Shown here piece by piece: positions 1 to 8,947 of a stretch of DNA of 64,000 nt. Made by a program: the position numbers and the translations under genes. This DNA is from Azospirillum sp. RU38E (lineage in GTDB: Bacteria > Pseudomonadota > Alphaproteobacteria > Azospirillales > Azospirillaceae). Below the pieces are notes generated by a model. It did not search any database, was not told where the DNA came from, and worked only from the letters and a program-made list of their open reading frames with translations. Where the stretch lies: NCBI RefSeq assembly GCF_900188385.1, contig NZ_FZOI01000001.1, positions 806,001 to 870,000 on the forward strand, written 5' to 3'. Numbering within the stretch: position 1 is the stretch's first letter; every line of letters starts with the position of its first letter.

Positions 1-1
1 G

Positions 2-31
2 ATCGTCCGCAAGGAAAGCACGGTCAAGTAA
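2..31 (+). CDS. C-terminal end of an unidentified gene
   Basis: Only the last nine codons and a TAA stop are in the window; they read IVRKESTVK. The tail is followed at once by a strong hairpin terminator, which supports it being the real end of a plus-strand transcript. Nothing can be said about function from nine residues. Confidence 0.5.
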   Translation: MVRKESTVK

Positions 32-54
32 GCTTCGCTGCAGAGCCGTTTATG

Positions 55-86
55 AAAGCCGCCGGCTTGTCCGGCGGCTTTTTGTT
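55..86 (+). terminator. Rho-independent terminator
   Basis: An 11-bp perfect stem (55-65 with 71-81) with a 5-nt loop is followed by a T-rich run (TTTTTGTTTT). It ends the transcript of the gene whose tail lies at 2-31 and separates it from the M16 peptidase pair. Confidence 0.85.
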
Positions 87-219
87 TTGCATGAAAGGGA
101 TTTAATGCGCCTCCAGGCGGGAATCGCTTGGCGCGTCGATCCCCCGGCGGCACACTGCGACCCATTCGTGACCGGGCCATCCTTCCCGGTCATGCCCGTT
201 GCTGGGAGGTTGCAGTATA

Positions 220-1716
220 GTGAGAACCCATCCCGTCACCCCGGCCCGGCGCGGGGCCGGGCGGCGCTTGCGGGCGCTGGCCACCGGTGCAGCGCTTTGC
301 CTGCTGTCCGCCGGCATCGCCGCCCCTGCCATGGCCCGCGTCTTCGATCCGGAAACCTTTACCCTGTCCAATGGGATGCAGGTGGTTGTCATCAACAACC
401 CGCGCGCGCCTGTGGTCAGCCATATGGTGTGGTACAAGGTCGGGTCGGCCGATGAACATGCCGGCAAATCCGGCATCGCCCATTATCTTGAACATCTGAT
501 GTTCAAGGGCACGTCCAAGCTGAAGCCGGGGGAATTCTCCCGCACGGTGGCCCGCAATGGCGGGCGCGACAATGCCTTCACCTCCACCGATTACACAGCC
601 TATTTCGAGAATATCGCCCGTGACCGGCTGGAACTGGTGATGTCGATGGAGGCCGATCGCATGACCGGCCTGAAACTGACCGACGCCATCACCCTGCCGG
701 AACGCGATGTGATCAAGGAGGAACGGCGCCAGCGGACGGATAACAACCCGTCGGCCCGGCTGTATGAACAGTTGGCGCCGCTGCTGTTTGTGCATCACCC
801 CTATGGCACGCCGATCATCGGCTGGATGCATGAGATCCAGGGGCTGACCACCCAGGACGCGCTGGATTTCTACAAGATCCATTACGCCCCCAACAATGCC
901 ATCCTGGTGGTGGCCGGCGATATCACCGCCGCCCAGCTGAAGCCGCTGGCCGAAAAGACCTATGGCAAGCTGAAGCCGGTGAAGGATCTCCCCCCGCGCG
1001 TGCGGGTGACGGAGCCGCCGACGGAAGGCGCCCGCCGCATCAGCCTGACCGACGCCCAGGTGCGCCAGCCAAGCTGGATGCGGCTGTGGAAGGCCCCCAG
1101 CTATAATGATGGCGACAAGCAGCACGCCTATGCGCTGCAGGTGCTGGAAACCATCATGAGCGGTGGGGCCACCAGCCGGCTTTACAAGTCGCTGGTGGTG
1201 GATCAGCGCGTCGCCACCAGTGCCTCCATGTGGTACGAGCCGACGGCGCTGAACCTGGGGACCATGGGGCTTTCCGCATCGCCGGTTGCCGGCGGCAAGG
1301 TGGAGGTGGTGGAACAGGCGCTGGAAGCCGAGCTTGCCAAGCTGCTGAAGGATGGCGTCACCGCGCAGGAGGTGGAGAATGCCAAAACCCGCCTGAAGCG
1401 CGATGCCATCTTCGCCCGTGACAGCTTGCAGGGCCCCGCCTATGCCTTCGGCCAGGCCATGACCACCGGCCAGACGGTGGCCGATGTGGAGGCCTGGCCC
1501 GACCGTATCGCTGCGGTGACGGTGGAGCAGGTGAATGCGGCGGCCCGCGCCGTGCTGGCGCAGGATAACCATGTCACCGGCATCCTGCTGCCCGACCCCA
1601 ATGCACCCCCGATGCCGGGCGGGGCGGCCCCGGCGTTGGGCAAACCCACTATGAGCACTGGGTACAGCCCGGATGGCCTGATCGGCGACATGCTGGGTCG
1701 GGAGGTCACGCCATGA
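220..1716 (+). CDS. Exported M16 zinc metallopeptidase (catalytic partner)
   Basis: Pitrilysin-type peptidase, about 498 residues. The N-terminus has an arginine-rich stretch and a hydrophobic signal peptide ending near APAMA, so it acts in the periplasm or envelope. The inverted zinc motif HYLEH lies at residues 88-92, and an EE pair at about 167-168 sits where the third zinc ligand is expected. The GTG at 220 was chosen because GGGAGGT (204-210) precedes it at good spacing; an upstream TTG at 199 is also in frame. The stop overlaps the ATG of the next gene by 4 bp (ATGA), so the two M16 genes are co-transcribed and probably form a heterodimer, as in other bacterial M16 pairs. The substrate is unknown. 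Confidence 0.9.
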   Translation: MRTHPVTPARRGAGRRLRALATGAALCLLSAGIAAPAMARVFDPETFTLSNGMQVVVINNPRAPVVSHMVWYKVGSADEHAGKSGIAHYLEHLMFKGTSKLKPGEFSRTVARNGGRDNAFTSTDYTAYFENIARDRLELVMSMEADRMTGLKLTDAITLPERDVIKEERRQRTDNNPSARLYEQLAPLLFVHHPYGTPIIGWMHEIQGLTTQDALDFYKIHYAPNNAILVVAGDITAAQLKPLAEKTYGKLKPVKDLPPRVRVTEPPTEGARRISLTDAQVRQPSWMRLWKAPSYNDGDKQHAYALQVLETIMSGGATSRLYKSLVVDQRVATSASMWYEPTALNLGTMGLSASPVAGGKVEVVEQALEAELAKLLKDGVTAQEVENAKTRLKRDAIFARDSLQGPAYAFGQAMTTGQTVADVEAWPDRIAAVTVEQVNAAARAVLAQDNHVTGILLPDPNAPPMPGGAAPALGKPTMSTGYSPDGLIGDMLGREVTP

Positions 1717-3083
1717 GGATCACCATGTTGTTTCGTCGCACAGCGCTGGCGCTGGCCGGTGCCTGCGCCCTGTTTGTCGGTTTGGCGCTGCCGGCCGCCG
1801 CCATCGATATTGAAAAGGTGGTCAGCCCGGCGGGCGTGGAAGCCTGGCTGGTGCGCGATACCAAGAACCCGATCATCGCCATCCAGTTTTCTTTCGAGGG
1901 TGGTACGGAACTGGATCCGGCCAACAAGCTGGGGCTGGCCATGCTGACCGCCAGCACCCTGGATGAAGGGGCCGGTGATCTGGATTCCCAGGCCTTCCAG
2001 GGCAAGCTGGAGGATAATTCCATCTCCCTGGGTTTCAGTGCCGGGCGGGATGAATTTGGCGGCTCCCTCACCACCCTGCGGGAGACGAAGGAGACTGCCT
2101 TTGATCTGCTGCGGCTGGCCCTGACCAAGCCGCGCTTCGACAAGGAAGCAGTGGAGCGGGTGCGCGGCCAGATGATTGCCGGCCTGCGCCGGTCACAGGC
2201 CGATCCCAGCTATTGGGCGCAGCTGGCCCTGTCGGAGAGCCTTTTTCCCAACCATCCCTATGGCCGGCCCCAGCGCGGTACGCTGGAAACCCTGCCGGCG
2301 ATCACCCGTGACGATCTGCTGGCCTTGACCCGTGCCCGGCTGGTGCGTGACGGGCTGAAGGTGGCGGTTTCTGGAGACATCACCGCCGCCGAACTGGCCC
2401 CGGTGCTGGACCAGATTTTCGCCAGCCTGCCGGCCAAGGGCGAACGCGCCGCGGTGGCCGATATCAGCCCGGCCAATGGCGGCCGCACCATCGCCGTGCC
2501 GCGCCCGATTCCCCAGACCATTATGGTGATGGCCCAGGAAGGTCTGCGCCGCAACGACCCGGACTGGTACGCGGCTACGGTGCTGAACTATGCGCTGGGC
2601 GGCGGCGGCTTTTCCTCCCGCCTGATGGACGAGGTGCGGGAAAAGCGCGGCCTGACCTATGGCGTGGGTTCCGGCCTGGCACCCTATGACCATGCGGCAC
2701 TGATCAGCGTCAGCGGCTCCACCATGAATGAGAAGGCGGGCCAAGCCATCGACCTGATCAAGCAGATTTGGGGCGAGGTGGGCAAGAACGGCATTACCGA
2801 GGCCGAACTGAACGACGCCAAAACCTATCTGACCGGCAGCTTCCCGCTGCAATTCACCAATAACGGGGCCATTGCCGGCCTGCTGCTGTCGGTGCAGCAG
2901 GATGGGCTGGGCATTGATTATCTGAACAAGCGCAATGACCTGATCAATGCGGTGACTCTGGCCGACGTGAAGCGGGTCGCCGCCCGCCTGCTGGACCCGG
3001 CCAAACTGACCACTGTGGTGGTGGGCCAGCCCGCCGGCGTGAAGCCCGACCAGCAGCTTTACGCCACCCCGGTGAAAGGCTGA
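1713..3083 (+). CDS. Exported M16 family protein lacking the zinc motif (non-catalytic partner)
   Basis: 456 residues with a clear signal peptide (hydrophobic residues about 8-27, cut near PAAA). The fold and the C-terminal M16 segment are kept, including a GGGFSSRLMDEVREKRGLTYG-type substrate-binding R/Y segment. Where HxxEH should be, the sequence reads LTASTLDEG, so the catalytic histidines are absent. Known active/inactive M16 pairs work as heterodimers in which the inactive subunit helps bind substrate; the 4-bp overlap with the active gene fits that. It is followed by a perfect hairpin at 3091-3118. Confidence 0.88.
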   Translation: MRITMLFRRTALALAGACALFVGLALPAAAIDIEKVVSPAGVEAWLVRDTKNPIIAIQFSFEGGTELDPANKLGLAMLTASTLDEGAGDLDSQAFQGKLEDNSISLGFSAGRDEFGGSLTTLRETKETAFDLLRLALTKPRFDKEAVERVRGQMIAGLRRSQADPSYWAQLALSESLFPNHPYGRPQRGTLETLPAITRDDLLALTRARLVRDGLKVAVSGDITAAELAPVLDQIFASLPAKGERAAVADISPANGGRTIAVPRPIPQTIMVMAQEGLRRNDPDWYAATVLNYALGGGGFSSRLMDEVREKRGLTYGVGSGLAPYDHAALISVSGSTMNEKAGQAIDLIKQIWGEVGKNGITEAELNDAKTYLTGSFPLQFTNNGAIAGLLLSVQQDGLGIDYLNKRNDLINAVTLADVKRVAARLLDPAKLTTVVVGQPAGVKPDQQLYATPVKG

Positions 3084-3090
3084 GGTGAAC

Positions 3091-3123
3091 GCGGCCCCGG
3101 TGTGGATGCCGGGGCCGCAATTT
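3091..3123. terminator. Bidirectional hairpin terminator
   Basis: A perfect 10-bp GC-rich stem (3091-3100 with 3109-3118) with an 8-nt loop is followed by AATTT. It lies between the convergent M16 pair and hldE and probably serves both. Confidence 0.65.
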
Positions 3124-3170
3124 CCTGCGCAACACTGTGCAACAGAATGCAACCACTATGACCGGACCGG

Positions 3171-4622
3171 TCAGCTGCCCTTGCCGGTGATGCGGGCCAC
3201 GGTACGGGTGGTGCTGAAACCTTCCTTCAGGTTGGCCAGCAGCACCCGCCCGCCCAGTCCCTGCACGAAATCGGCCCCCACCACCTGATCAATGCGGTAA
3301 TCCGCCCCCTTTACCAGCACATCCGGCCGCACCAGCTGGATCAGCTCCAATGGCGTGTCCTGCGTGAAGGGAACCACCAGATCGACCAGTTGCAGGCTGG
3401 CCAGCACGGCGGCGCGGGCATCCTGGTTCTGGATCGGGCGGCTTTCCCCCTTCAGCCGGCGGACCGAGGCATCATCATTCATGCCCACGATCAGCCGGTC
3501 ACAGGCCGCCCGGGCCTGGCGCAGCAGCGACAGGTGGCCGGGATGCAGCAGGTCGAAACAGCCATTGGTGAAGCCGACGCGCAGGCCGCGTTCGCGCCAC
3601 TGGGCGGCGATGGCGGATGCTTCGTCCTGGCTGGCGATCTTGGCGTCGATATCGCCGGCATCCTGCTGGCGCAGGGCCAGCGCCAGTTCCCCCGGCGTGA
3701 CCTGGGCCGTACCCTGCTTGCCCACCACAATTCCCGCTGCTGCATTGGCCAGCCGGGCTGCATCGGCCAGTGCCGCACCACGGGAGAGCGCACAGGCCAG
3801 CATGGCCACCACCGTGTCACCGGCACCGGAAACGTCGAACACCTCCCGCGCCATGGTGGGCAGATGTACGGCTGCATCGGCAGTCACCACCGACATGCCC
3901 TGTTCGCTGCGGGTGACGATGATGGCGCCGAGCGCGTGCCGCGTTAGAAGGTCGCGGGCGGCATCCACCACGCCGGTATCGTCTTCACAGTCGGCACCGC
4001 TGGCCAGCCGCAGTTCAGTCAGATTGGGGGTGACCAGATCGGCCCCGCGATAGCGGGCAAAATCCCGCCCCTTGGGATCGACGATCACCTGTTTGCCGGC
4101 CCCTTTTGCGGCGGCGATGATCCTTTGCGGCAGGTCGCCGGCCAGCACGCCCTTGGCATAATCGGATAATAAAATCACATCGCTATCCGGAAGGGCGGCG
4201 TTCAGGGCTGCCAGCAGGCCGGCCGCCTCATCCGCTGTCGGCGGTCCCACCTTTTCCTCATCCAGCCGCAACATCTGCTGCTGGCGGGCGATCATGCGGG
4301 TTTTCACCGTGGTCGGCCCATCCCCCCGCGCCAGCAGCCGGGCCGCCGGCCCGGCCAGCCGGCGCGCCGTGGAACCCGCCGCATCCTCCCCCACCAGCCC
4401 GATCAGCACCACATCAGCGCCCAATGAGCGGGCGTTGGCCGCCACATTGCCGGCCCCGCCCAGCATTTCCCGTGCATGGTCATATTTCAGCACCGGCACC
4501 GGGGCTTCGGGCGAAATCCGCGCGATATCGCCATAAATGAACCGGTCCAGCATCACATCACCGATGATGGTGACACGGGCGCCGGCCAGGGAAGCCAGGA
4601 TTTCGGCCAGGGACAGGGACAT
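3171..4622 (-). CDS. hldE: Bifunctional heptose-7-phosphate kinase / heptose-1-phosphate adenylyltransferase
   Basis: 483 residues, the normal length for fused HldE. The N-terminal ribokinase/PfkB domain (about 1-320) begins with IIGDVMLDRFIYGD and has the catalytic DVSGAGDTV motif near residue 265. The C-terminal nucleotidyltransferase domain (about 345-483) has the GCFDLLHPGHLSLL motif. It makes ADP-glycero-manno-heptose for the LPS inner core in the cytoplasm. It stands alone, convergent with the M16 pair and divergent from the GbsR/cyd operon, across a 189-bp gap. Confidence 0.95.
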   Translation of the reverse strand: MSLSLAEILASLAGARVTIIGDVMLDRFIYGDIARISPEAPVPVLKYDHAREMLGGAGNVAANARSLGADVVLIGLVGEDAAGSTARRLAGPAARLLARGDGPTTVKTRMIARQQQMLRLDEEKVGPPTADEAAGLLAALNAALPDSDVILLSDYAKGVLAGDLPQRIIAAAKGAGKQVIVDPKGRDFARYRGADLVTPNLTELRLASGADCEDDTGVVDAARDLLTRHALGAIIVTRSEQGMSVVTADAAVHLPTMAREVFDVSGAGDTVVAMLACALSRGAALADAARLANAAAGIVVGKQGTAQVTPGELALALRQQDAGDIDAKIASQDEASAIAAQWRERGLRVGFTNGCFDLLHPGHLSLLRQARAACDRLIVGMNDDASVRRLKGESRPIQNQDARAAVLASLQLVDLVVPFTQDTPLELIQLVRPDVLVKGADYRIDQVVGADFVQGLGGRVLLANLKEGFSTTRTVARITGKGS

Positions 4623-4781
4623 CGGGCAGGGCGGCCTTTGCTGCGGGGCTTGGGTACAACCTGTCTTTTAGCCCGATCATGGCTTGCCCGCCAAGCGGGC
4701 CGCAACGAAGGGCCGCCCGATATATCATTCCGCACTGCGGCAACCGGGCGCATTTCCGCCGAACCATTCCTCCTCCACATA

Positions 4782-4799
4782 TTTCAGAAATTTCTGAAA
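4782..4799. promoter_or_regulatory. Perfect 18-bp palindrome, candidate operator of the GbsR-type regulator
   Basis: TTTCAGAAATTTCTGAAA is identical to its reverse complement. It ends 12 bp before the ATG of the GbsR-like regulator at 4812 and overlaps the likely promoter region. MarR/GbsR dimers bind such symmetric sites, so autoregulation of the regulator-cydAB operon is likely. No other copy was noticed in this window. Confidence 0.6.
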
Positions 4800-4811
4800 G
4801 TTGAGGAAATC

Positions 4812-5393
4812 ATGAACCTGCCGCCAGTCATCCAGGCCTTTGTGCTGCATTTCGGGGAGATGGGCAGCCGATGGGGCATCAACCGCACGGTGGGGCAGAT
4901 TTATGCCCTGCTCTATGTCTCCCCGGAACCGCTCTGTGCCGATGACATGGTGGACCGGCTGGGCATGTCGCGCTCCAACGTCTCCATGGGGTTGAAGGAG
5001 CTGCAATCCTGGAATCTCGTCCGGCTGATGCACAAGCCGGACGACCGCAAGGATTATTTCACCACACTGGGCGATATCTGGCAGATCGTCCGCACCCTGG
5101 TGGAAGAGCGCAAGAAGCGGGAGGTGGACCCCACCTTGTCGGTCTTGCGCGAACTGCTGATGCAAAACCCCGCCATGGCCGATGAACAGCACGCGCAGGA
5201 CAAGATGCGCGAGATGTACGAGATGATCGAGATGCTGTGCGGCTGGTACGACGATGTGCGCCGGCTGGAAACGGATCGGCTGATCCAACTGCTCAGCCTG
5301 GGCGCCAAGGTGCAGAAAATCCTGGAGGTGAAGGACCGGCTGTTCGCCCTGCCGGGCGGCCGTTCGAAGGCATCTGCGGAAAAGGAGGGCTGA
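4812..5393 (+). CDS. GbsR/MarR-family winged-helix regulator of cydAB
   Basis: About 193 residues. The start at 4812 follows GAGGA at 4803-4807. The open frame extends upstream, but that part runs through hldE and the palindrome and is unlikely to be translated. The winged helix spans about residues 20-95 (MVDRLGMSRSNVSMGLKELQ recognition segment, DRKDYF wing), followed by a long helical C-terminus typical of GbsR-like proteins. It ends 3 bp before cydA, so it is the first gene of a cyd operon and a likely control gene for the oxidase. The effector is not visible. Confidence 0.85.
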   Translation: MNLPPVIQAFVLHFGEMGSRWGINRTVGQIYALLYVSPEPLCADDMVDRLGMSRSNVSMGLKELQSWNLVRLMHKPDDRKDYFTTLGDIWQIVRTLVEERKKREVDPTLSVLRELLMQNPAMADEQHAQDKMREMYEMIEMLCGWYDDVRRLETDRLIQLLSLGAKVQKILEVKDRLFALPGGRSKASAEKEG

Positions 5394-5396
5394 ACC

Positions 5397-6743
5397 ATGG
5401 ACGCCCTGATCCTGGCCCGACTCCAGTTCGCGGCCAATATCTCCTTCCACATCCTGTTTCCCACCGTCACGATCGCGCTGGGCTGGGTGCTGCTGTTCTT
5501 CAAGCTGCGCTTCAACGCCACCGGCGATCAGAAATGGATGGATGCCTATTTCCAGTGGGTGAAGGTCTTTGCACTCACCTTCGCCCTGGGGGTGGTGTCC
5601 GGCATCACCATGAGCTTCCAGTTCGGTACCAACTGGCCGGGCTTCATGAAAACGGTCGGCAATATTGCCGGCCCGCTGCTGGCCTATGAGGTGCTGACAG
5701 CCTTCTTCATGGAGGCGACCTTCATCGCCGTGATGTTGTTCGGCTTTCGCCGGGTGCCCAACTGGCTGCACACCACGGCGACATTCCTGGTCGCCTTTGG
5801 CACCACCGTGTCGGCCTTCTGGATCATCGCGCTGAATAGCTGGATGCATACCCCGGTCGGGTTTGAAATGCGCGACGGTGTGGCCCATGCCACCGACTGG
5901 CTGGCGATCATCTTCAACCCCTCCATGCCCTATCGGCTGGTGCATATGCTGCTGGCCTCCGGCCTGACGGCGGCCTTTCTGGTGGCGGGCGTATCGGCCT
6001 GGCGCTGGCTGAAGGGGGACCGGGCACCCGCCGTGCTGGCCGCATTGCGCACCGGTGTCTATGCCGCCGCCGCCCTGATCCCGCTGCAGATCCTGGCCGG
6101 CGATATGCACGGGCTGAACACGCTGGAACATCAGCCCGCCAAGATCGCCGCCATGGAAGGCCATTGGGAAACGGGCGGACATGTGCCGCTGCTGCTGTTC
6201 GCCCTGCCCGACGAAAAGGCGCGCACCAACCATTTCGAACTGGGCATCCCGTCCGGTGCCAGCCTGATCCTGCGCCATGATCCCGCCGGTGTGATCCAGG
6301 GGCTGAATGATTTCGACGGCAAGCACCCGCCGGTGGCCCCCGTCTTCTTCTCCTTCCGCGTCATGGTCGGCACCGGCATGGCCATGCTGGCCGTCTCCTG
6401 GGCGGGGGTCTGGATGCTGCGGCGGCGCGGTCAGCCCCCTATCTGGTTGGCCCGTGCCCTGGTGGGGATGAGTTTTTCCGGCTGGGTGGCCACGCTGGCG
6501 GGCTGGTATGTGACGGAGATCGGGCGTCAGCCCTGGCTGGTGACCGGCGTGCTGCGCGCCGCCGATGCGGCGGGGGCCGTGCCTGCCAGTTCCATCGGCC
6601 TGTCGCTGGCGCTGTACCTGGCCCTCTATGCCGGGCTGCTGGTCGCCTACATCACCGTAATCTTCAAGCTGGCCGGCAAGGCTGTGAAAGCTGGCAAGCA
6701 GGCCGCGCTGAACGGTCCCGCCTTGCCGCAGGCCGCCGGTTGA
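5397..6743 (+). CDS. cydA: Cytochrome bd-type quinol oxidase subunit I, cyanide-insensitive (CIO) type
   Basis: 448 residues with about nine membrane helices. The N-terminal RLQFAANISFHILFP segment carries the heme-ligand histidine (His18), and the GRQPW motif is conserved near the C-terminal third. The protein is much shorter than E. coli CydA and the periplasmic Q-loop region is short, which is typical of CioA. With CydB it oxidises ubiquinol and reduces oxygen at the cytoplasmic membrane without pumping protons. AAGGAGG at 5382-5388 gives a strong ribosome site. Co-transcribed with the GbsR-like gene and cydB. Confidence 0.93.
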   Translation: MDALILARLQFAANISFHILFPTVTIALGWVLLFFKLRFNATGDQKWMDAYFQWVKVFALTFALGVVSGITMSFQFGTNWPGFMKTVGNIAGPLLAYEVLTAFFMEATFIAVMLFGFRRVPNWLHTTATFLVAFGTTVSAFWIIALNSWMHTPVGFEMRDGVAHATDWLAIIFNPSMPYRLVHMLLASGLTAAFLVAGVSAWRWLKGDRAPAVLAALRTGVYAAAALIPLQILAGDMHGLNTLEHQPAKIAAMEGHWETGGHVPLLLFALPDEKARTNHFELGIPSGASLILRHDPAGVIQGLNDFDGKHPPVAPVFFSFRVMVGTGMAMLAVSWAGVWMLRRRGQPPIWLARALVGMSFSGWVATLAGWYVTEIGRQPWLVTGVLRAADAAGAVPASSIGLSLALYLALYAGLLVAYITVIFKLAGKAVKAGKQAALNGPALPQAAG

Positions 6744-6762
6744 GCAGGGAAGGAAACAAGAT

Positions 6763-7779
6763 ATGACCGACCTTATCATGGCCAATGCAGCCCACTGGCT
6801 GCCCATCGCCTTTGCCGCCCTGATGGGTATCGCCATCCTGGCCTATGTCATCCTGGATGGGTACGATCTGGGTGTGGGCATCCTGATGGCCGATGCCGAT
6901 GATGCTGAACGCGACCGGATGATTGCCAGCATCGGCCCCTTCTGGGATGCTAATGAAACCTGGCTGGTGCTGGCGGTGGGCCTGCTGCTGGTCGCCTTTC
7001 CGCTGGCCCATGGCATGATCCTGGGGGCGCTGTACCTGCCGGTATTGGCCCTGCTGCTGGGCTTGATCATGCGCGGCGTCAGTTTTGAATTCCGCGCCAA
7101 GACGGACGGGTTGCACCGGGTCTGGTGGAACCGGGCCTTTGTCGCCGGGTCGCTGCTGGCCGCCTTGTCACAGGGCTATATGCTGGGTGTCTATATTCTG
7201 GGGCTGCAGACCGGCTGGGCCGCCATGGCCTTTGGTCTGTTGACGGGGGTTTGCCTGACGGCGGCCTATGGTTTCATTGGGGCGGCCTGGCTGGTGCTGA
7301 AAACCGATGGCGCGTTGCAGGCCAAGGCGGCAGCGCGCTGCCGCAGCCTGTTGTGGTTGGCGGCGCTGGGCATGGTGGCCATCTCCGTCGTCACCCCGCT
7401 GGTCAGCGACCGTATCGCCGCCAAATGGTTCGACCTGCCGCAATTCTTCCTGCTGGCGCCGATTCCACTGGTGGCGGTGGGGCTGTTCGTGGCCGTCTGG
7501 TTGGCCCTGCGCCACCTGCCGGCGGCGGATGATCGCTGGTGCTGGGTGCCGTTCGCCGGGGCCATCGGCATCTTCACCCTGGGTTTCCACGGGCTGGCCT
7601 ATAGTTTCTATCCGTTCGTGGTGCCGGAGAAGCTGACCGTGTGGGACGCAGCAGCGGCGCCGGAAAGCCTGATGGTGATCTTCATCGGGGCCTGCGTCGT
7701 GCTGCCGGTCATTCTGGGCTACACGGTCTTCGCCTATCGGGTGTTCCGGGGCAAGGCGGGGGAATTGCGGTACGATTAA
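6763..7779 (+). CDS. cydB: Cytochrome bd-type quinol oxidase subunit II
   Basis: 338 residues, about eight membrane helices. The characteristic N-terminal AYVILDGYDLGVGIL segment and the PFWDANETWLV motif are present. It partners CydA in the bd/CIO oxidase. The gap to cydA is 19 bp and includes AGGGAAGG-like bases before the ATG. No small CydX-like gene was found after it; a hairpin follows 6 bp after the stop. Confidence 0.93.
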   Translation: MTDLIMANAAHWLPIAFAALMGIAILAYVILDGYDLGVGILMADADDAERDRMIASIGPFWDANETWLVLAVGLLLVAFPLAHGMILGALYLPVLALLLGLIMRGVSFEFRAKTDGLHRVWWNRAFVAGSLLAALSQGYMLGVYILGLQTGWAAMAFGLLTGVCLTAAYGFIGAAWLVLKTDGALQAKAAARCRSLLWLAALGMVAISVVTPLVSDRIAAKWFDLPQFFLLAPIPLVAVGLFVAVWLALRHLPAADDRWCWVPFAGAIGIFTLGFHGLAYSFYPFVVPEKLTVWDAAAAPESLMVIFIGACVVLPVILGYTVFAYRVFRGKAGELRYD

Positions 7780-7785
7780 GGGCTT

Positions 7786-7816
7786 AAGCCCCGGTGGGAA
7801 GAACCTACCGGGGCTT
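7786..7816. terminator. Hairpin between convergent cydB and cupin genes
   Basis: A perfect 10-bp stem (AAGCCCCGGT with ACCGGGGCTT) with an 11-nt loop. It has no T-run on the plus strand, so it may be a weak bidirectional terminator. Confidence 0.55.
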
Positions 7817-7820
7817 GCTG

Positions 7821-8273
7821 TCACCCCGCCGGATGGCGCGGTGTTGGCCGCCAGTCCGGCGGGGCCAGTTCGAACTGGCTGAACTCAAAGGCGGGGGCCA
7901 CGGTGCAGCCCACCAGGGTCCAGGCCCCCAGGCTGACCGCCGTTTGCCATTGGTTGGCCGGCACCACGATCTGCGGGCGCTGGCCGGCCAGCAGGTCATT
8001 GCCCAGATGATAGGCCGCCGCATCATGCCCGTTGGGGGAGATGGTCAGTACCAAGGGCGCCCCGGCATAATAATGCCAGACCTCATCCGCGTCCTTCACC
8101 CGGTGCCAATGGGAATAATCCCCCGCCGCCAGCAGGAAATAGATGGCGGTATGGGCGCCACGCCCGCCATCGGGCGGCTGGTGGCGCCAGGTTTCCACAT
8201 AATGGCCGCCTTCCGGATGGGGACGCATCCCCAGCCGGTCGATGATCTGTTGGGCGCTTAGCGTCTGGTCCAT
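7821..8273 (-). CDS. Cupin-fold protein of the DUF985 family
   Basis: About 150 residues. The RPHPEGGHYVETWR start, SHWHRVKDADEVWHYY core and VVPANQWQ segment are typical of DUF985 (cupin_5) proteins, whose function is not firmly established. The ATG at 8273 has GGAG at good spacing; a GTG at 8279 overlaps the GST stop. It is the last gene of a minus-strand group with GST, gloB and a CPA2 antiporter. The several histidines suggest a metal site, which is inference. Confidence 0.8.
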   Translation of the reverse strand: MDQTLSAQQIIDRLGMRPHPEGGHYVETWRHQPPDGGRGAHTAIYFLLAAGDYSHWHRVKDADEVWHYYAGAPLVLTISPNGHDAAAYHLGNDLLAGQRPQIVVPANQWQTAVSLGAWTLVGCTVAPAFEFSQFELAPPDWRPTPRHPAG

Positions 8274-8275
8274 CT

Positions 8276-8890
8276 TCACTCCGTCGGGGGTTCGGTGGCC
8301 AGGAAGCTGGGCCGCTTGGCCGCCGCCTCAAACCAGCGGGCCAATGTCGGGTGGCCGGGACGCCAGGGTTCATGGCCGAAACGGAAATCCAGATAGGCCA
8401 TGGCCGACAGCACGGCCAGCCCCCCGATGGTGGGGGCATCGGGGGGCGGCAGGTCGCCCGCCTCCTCCTCCAGCCGGTCAAAGGCGCGCACCATGGCGGC
8501 GCGCTGGCGGCTGTCCCAGTCGGCGGAGCGCAGCGATTCCGGCCGCAGCGATTCCATGCGGCGCAGTACGGCGGCATCACAGATGCCATCACCCAGCGCC
8601 TGTTGACGCAGGGCGATCCAGCGATCCTTCCCCGCCCCCGGCGGCAGCAGCTTGCGGCCCCCATGCAGGCTGTCCAGATATTCGGCGATCACCGGGCTGT
8701 CGAACAGCACCATGCCATCTTCGGTCAGCAGGGTCGGGATCTTGGCCAGCGGATTTTCCCGCACGATGGGATTGTCCGGCCCCCAGACATTGACGGGGCA
8801 TAGCTCAATACGGTCGGCCAGCCCGGTTTCATGCGCCACCATCAATACCTTGCGGACATAGGGGGAGGTCTGGCTGTAACGCAGTTTCAT
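8276..8890 (-). CDS. Glutathione S-transferase family protein
   Basis: About 204 residues. The thioredoxin-like N-terminus (MKLRYSQTSPYVRKVLMVAHETG) carries the SPY segment used for glutathione contact, followed by NPLAKIPTL with the cis-proline and the glutathione-binding DSPVIAEYL. The C-terminal half is all-helical. A GTG one codon upstream (8893) is an alternative start. It lies 57 bp after gloB and overlaps or abuts the cupin gene, so they are likely co-transcribed. The substrate cannot be told; detoxification fits the neighbours. Confidence 0.9.
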   Translation of the reverse strand: MKLRYSQTSPYVRKVLMVAHETGLADRIELCPVNVWGPDNPIVRENPLAKIPTLLTEDGMVLFDSPVIAEYLDSLHGGRKLLPPGAGKDRWIALRQQALGDGICDAAVLRRMESLRPESLRSADWDSRQRAAMVRAFDRLEEEAGDLPPPDAPTIGGLAVLSAMAYLDFRFGHEPWRPGHPTLARWFEAAAKRPSFLATEPPTE

Positions 8891-8947
8891 CACGATGATG
8901 CATCCCGGTCGGGGTGGGGGAGAGAGAGGAGGGGGAAAGGCAATGGA

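Noticed and set aside
4725-6836. Antisense frame of about 700 codons over the GbsR gene and cydA
   Set aside because: Spans two genuine genes with ribosome sites and motifs; it has none of its own.
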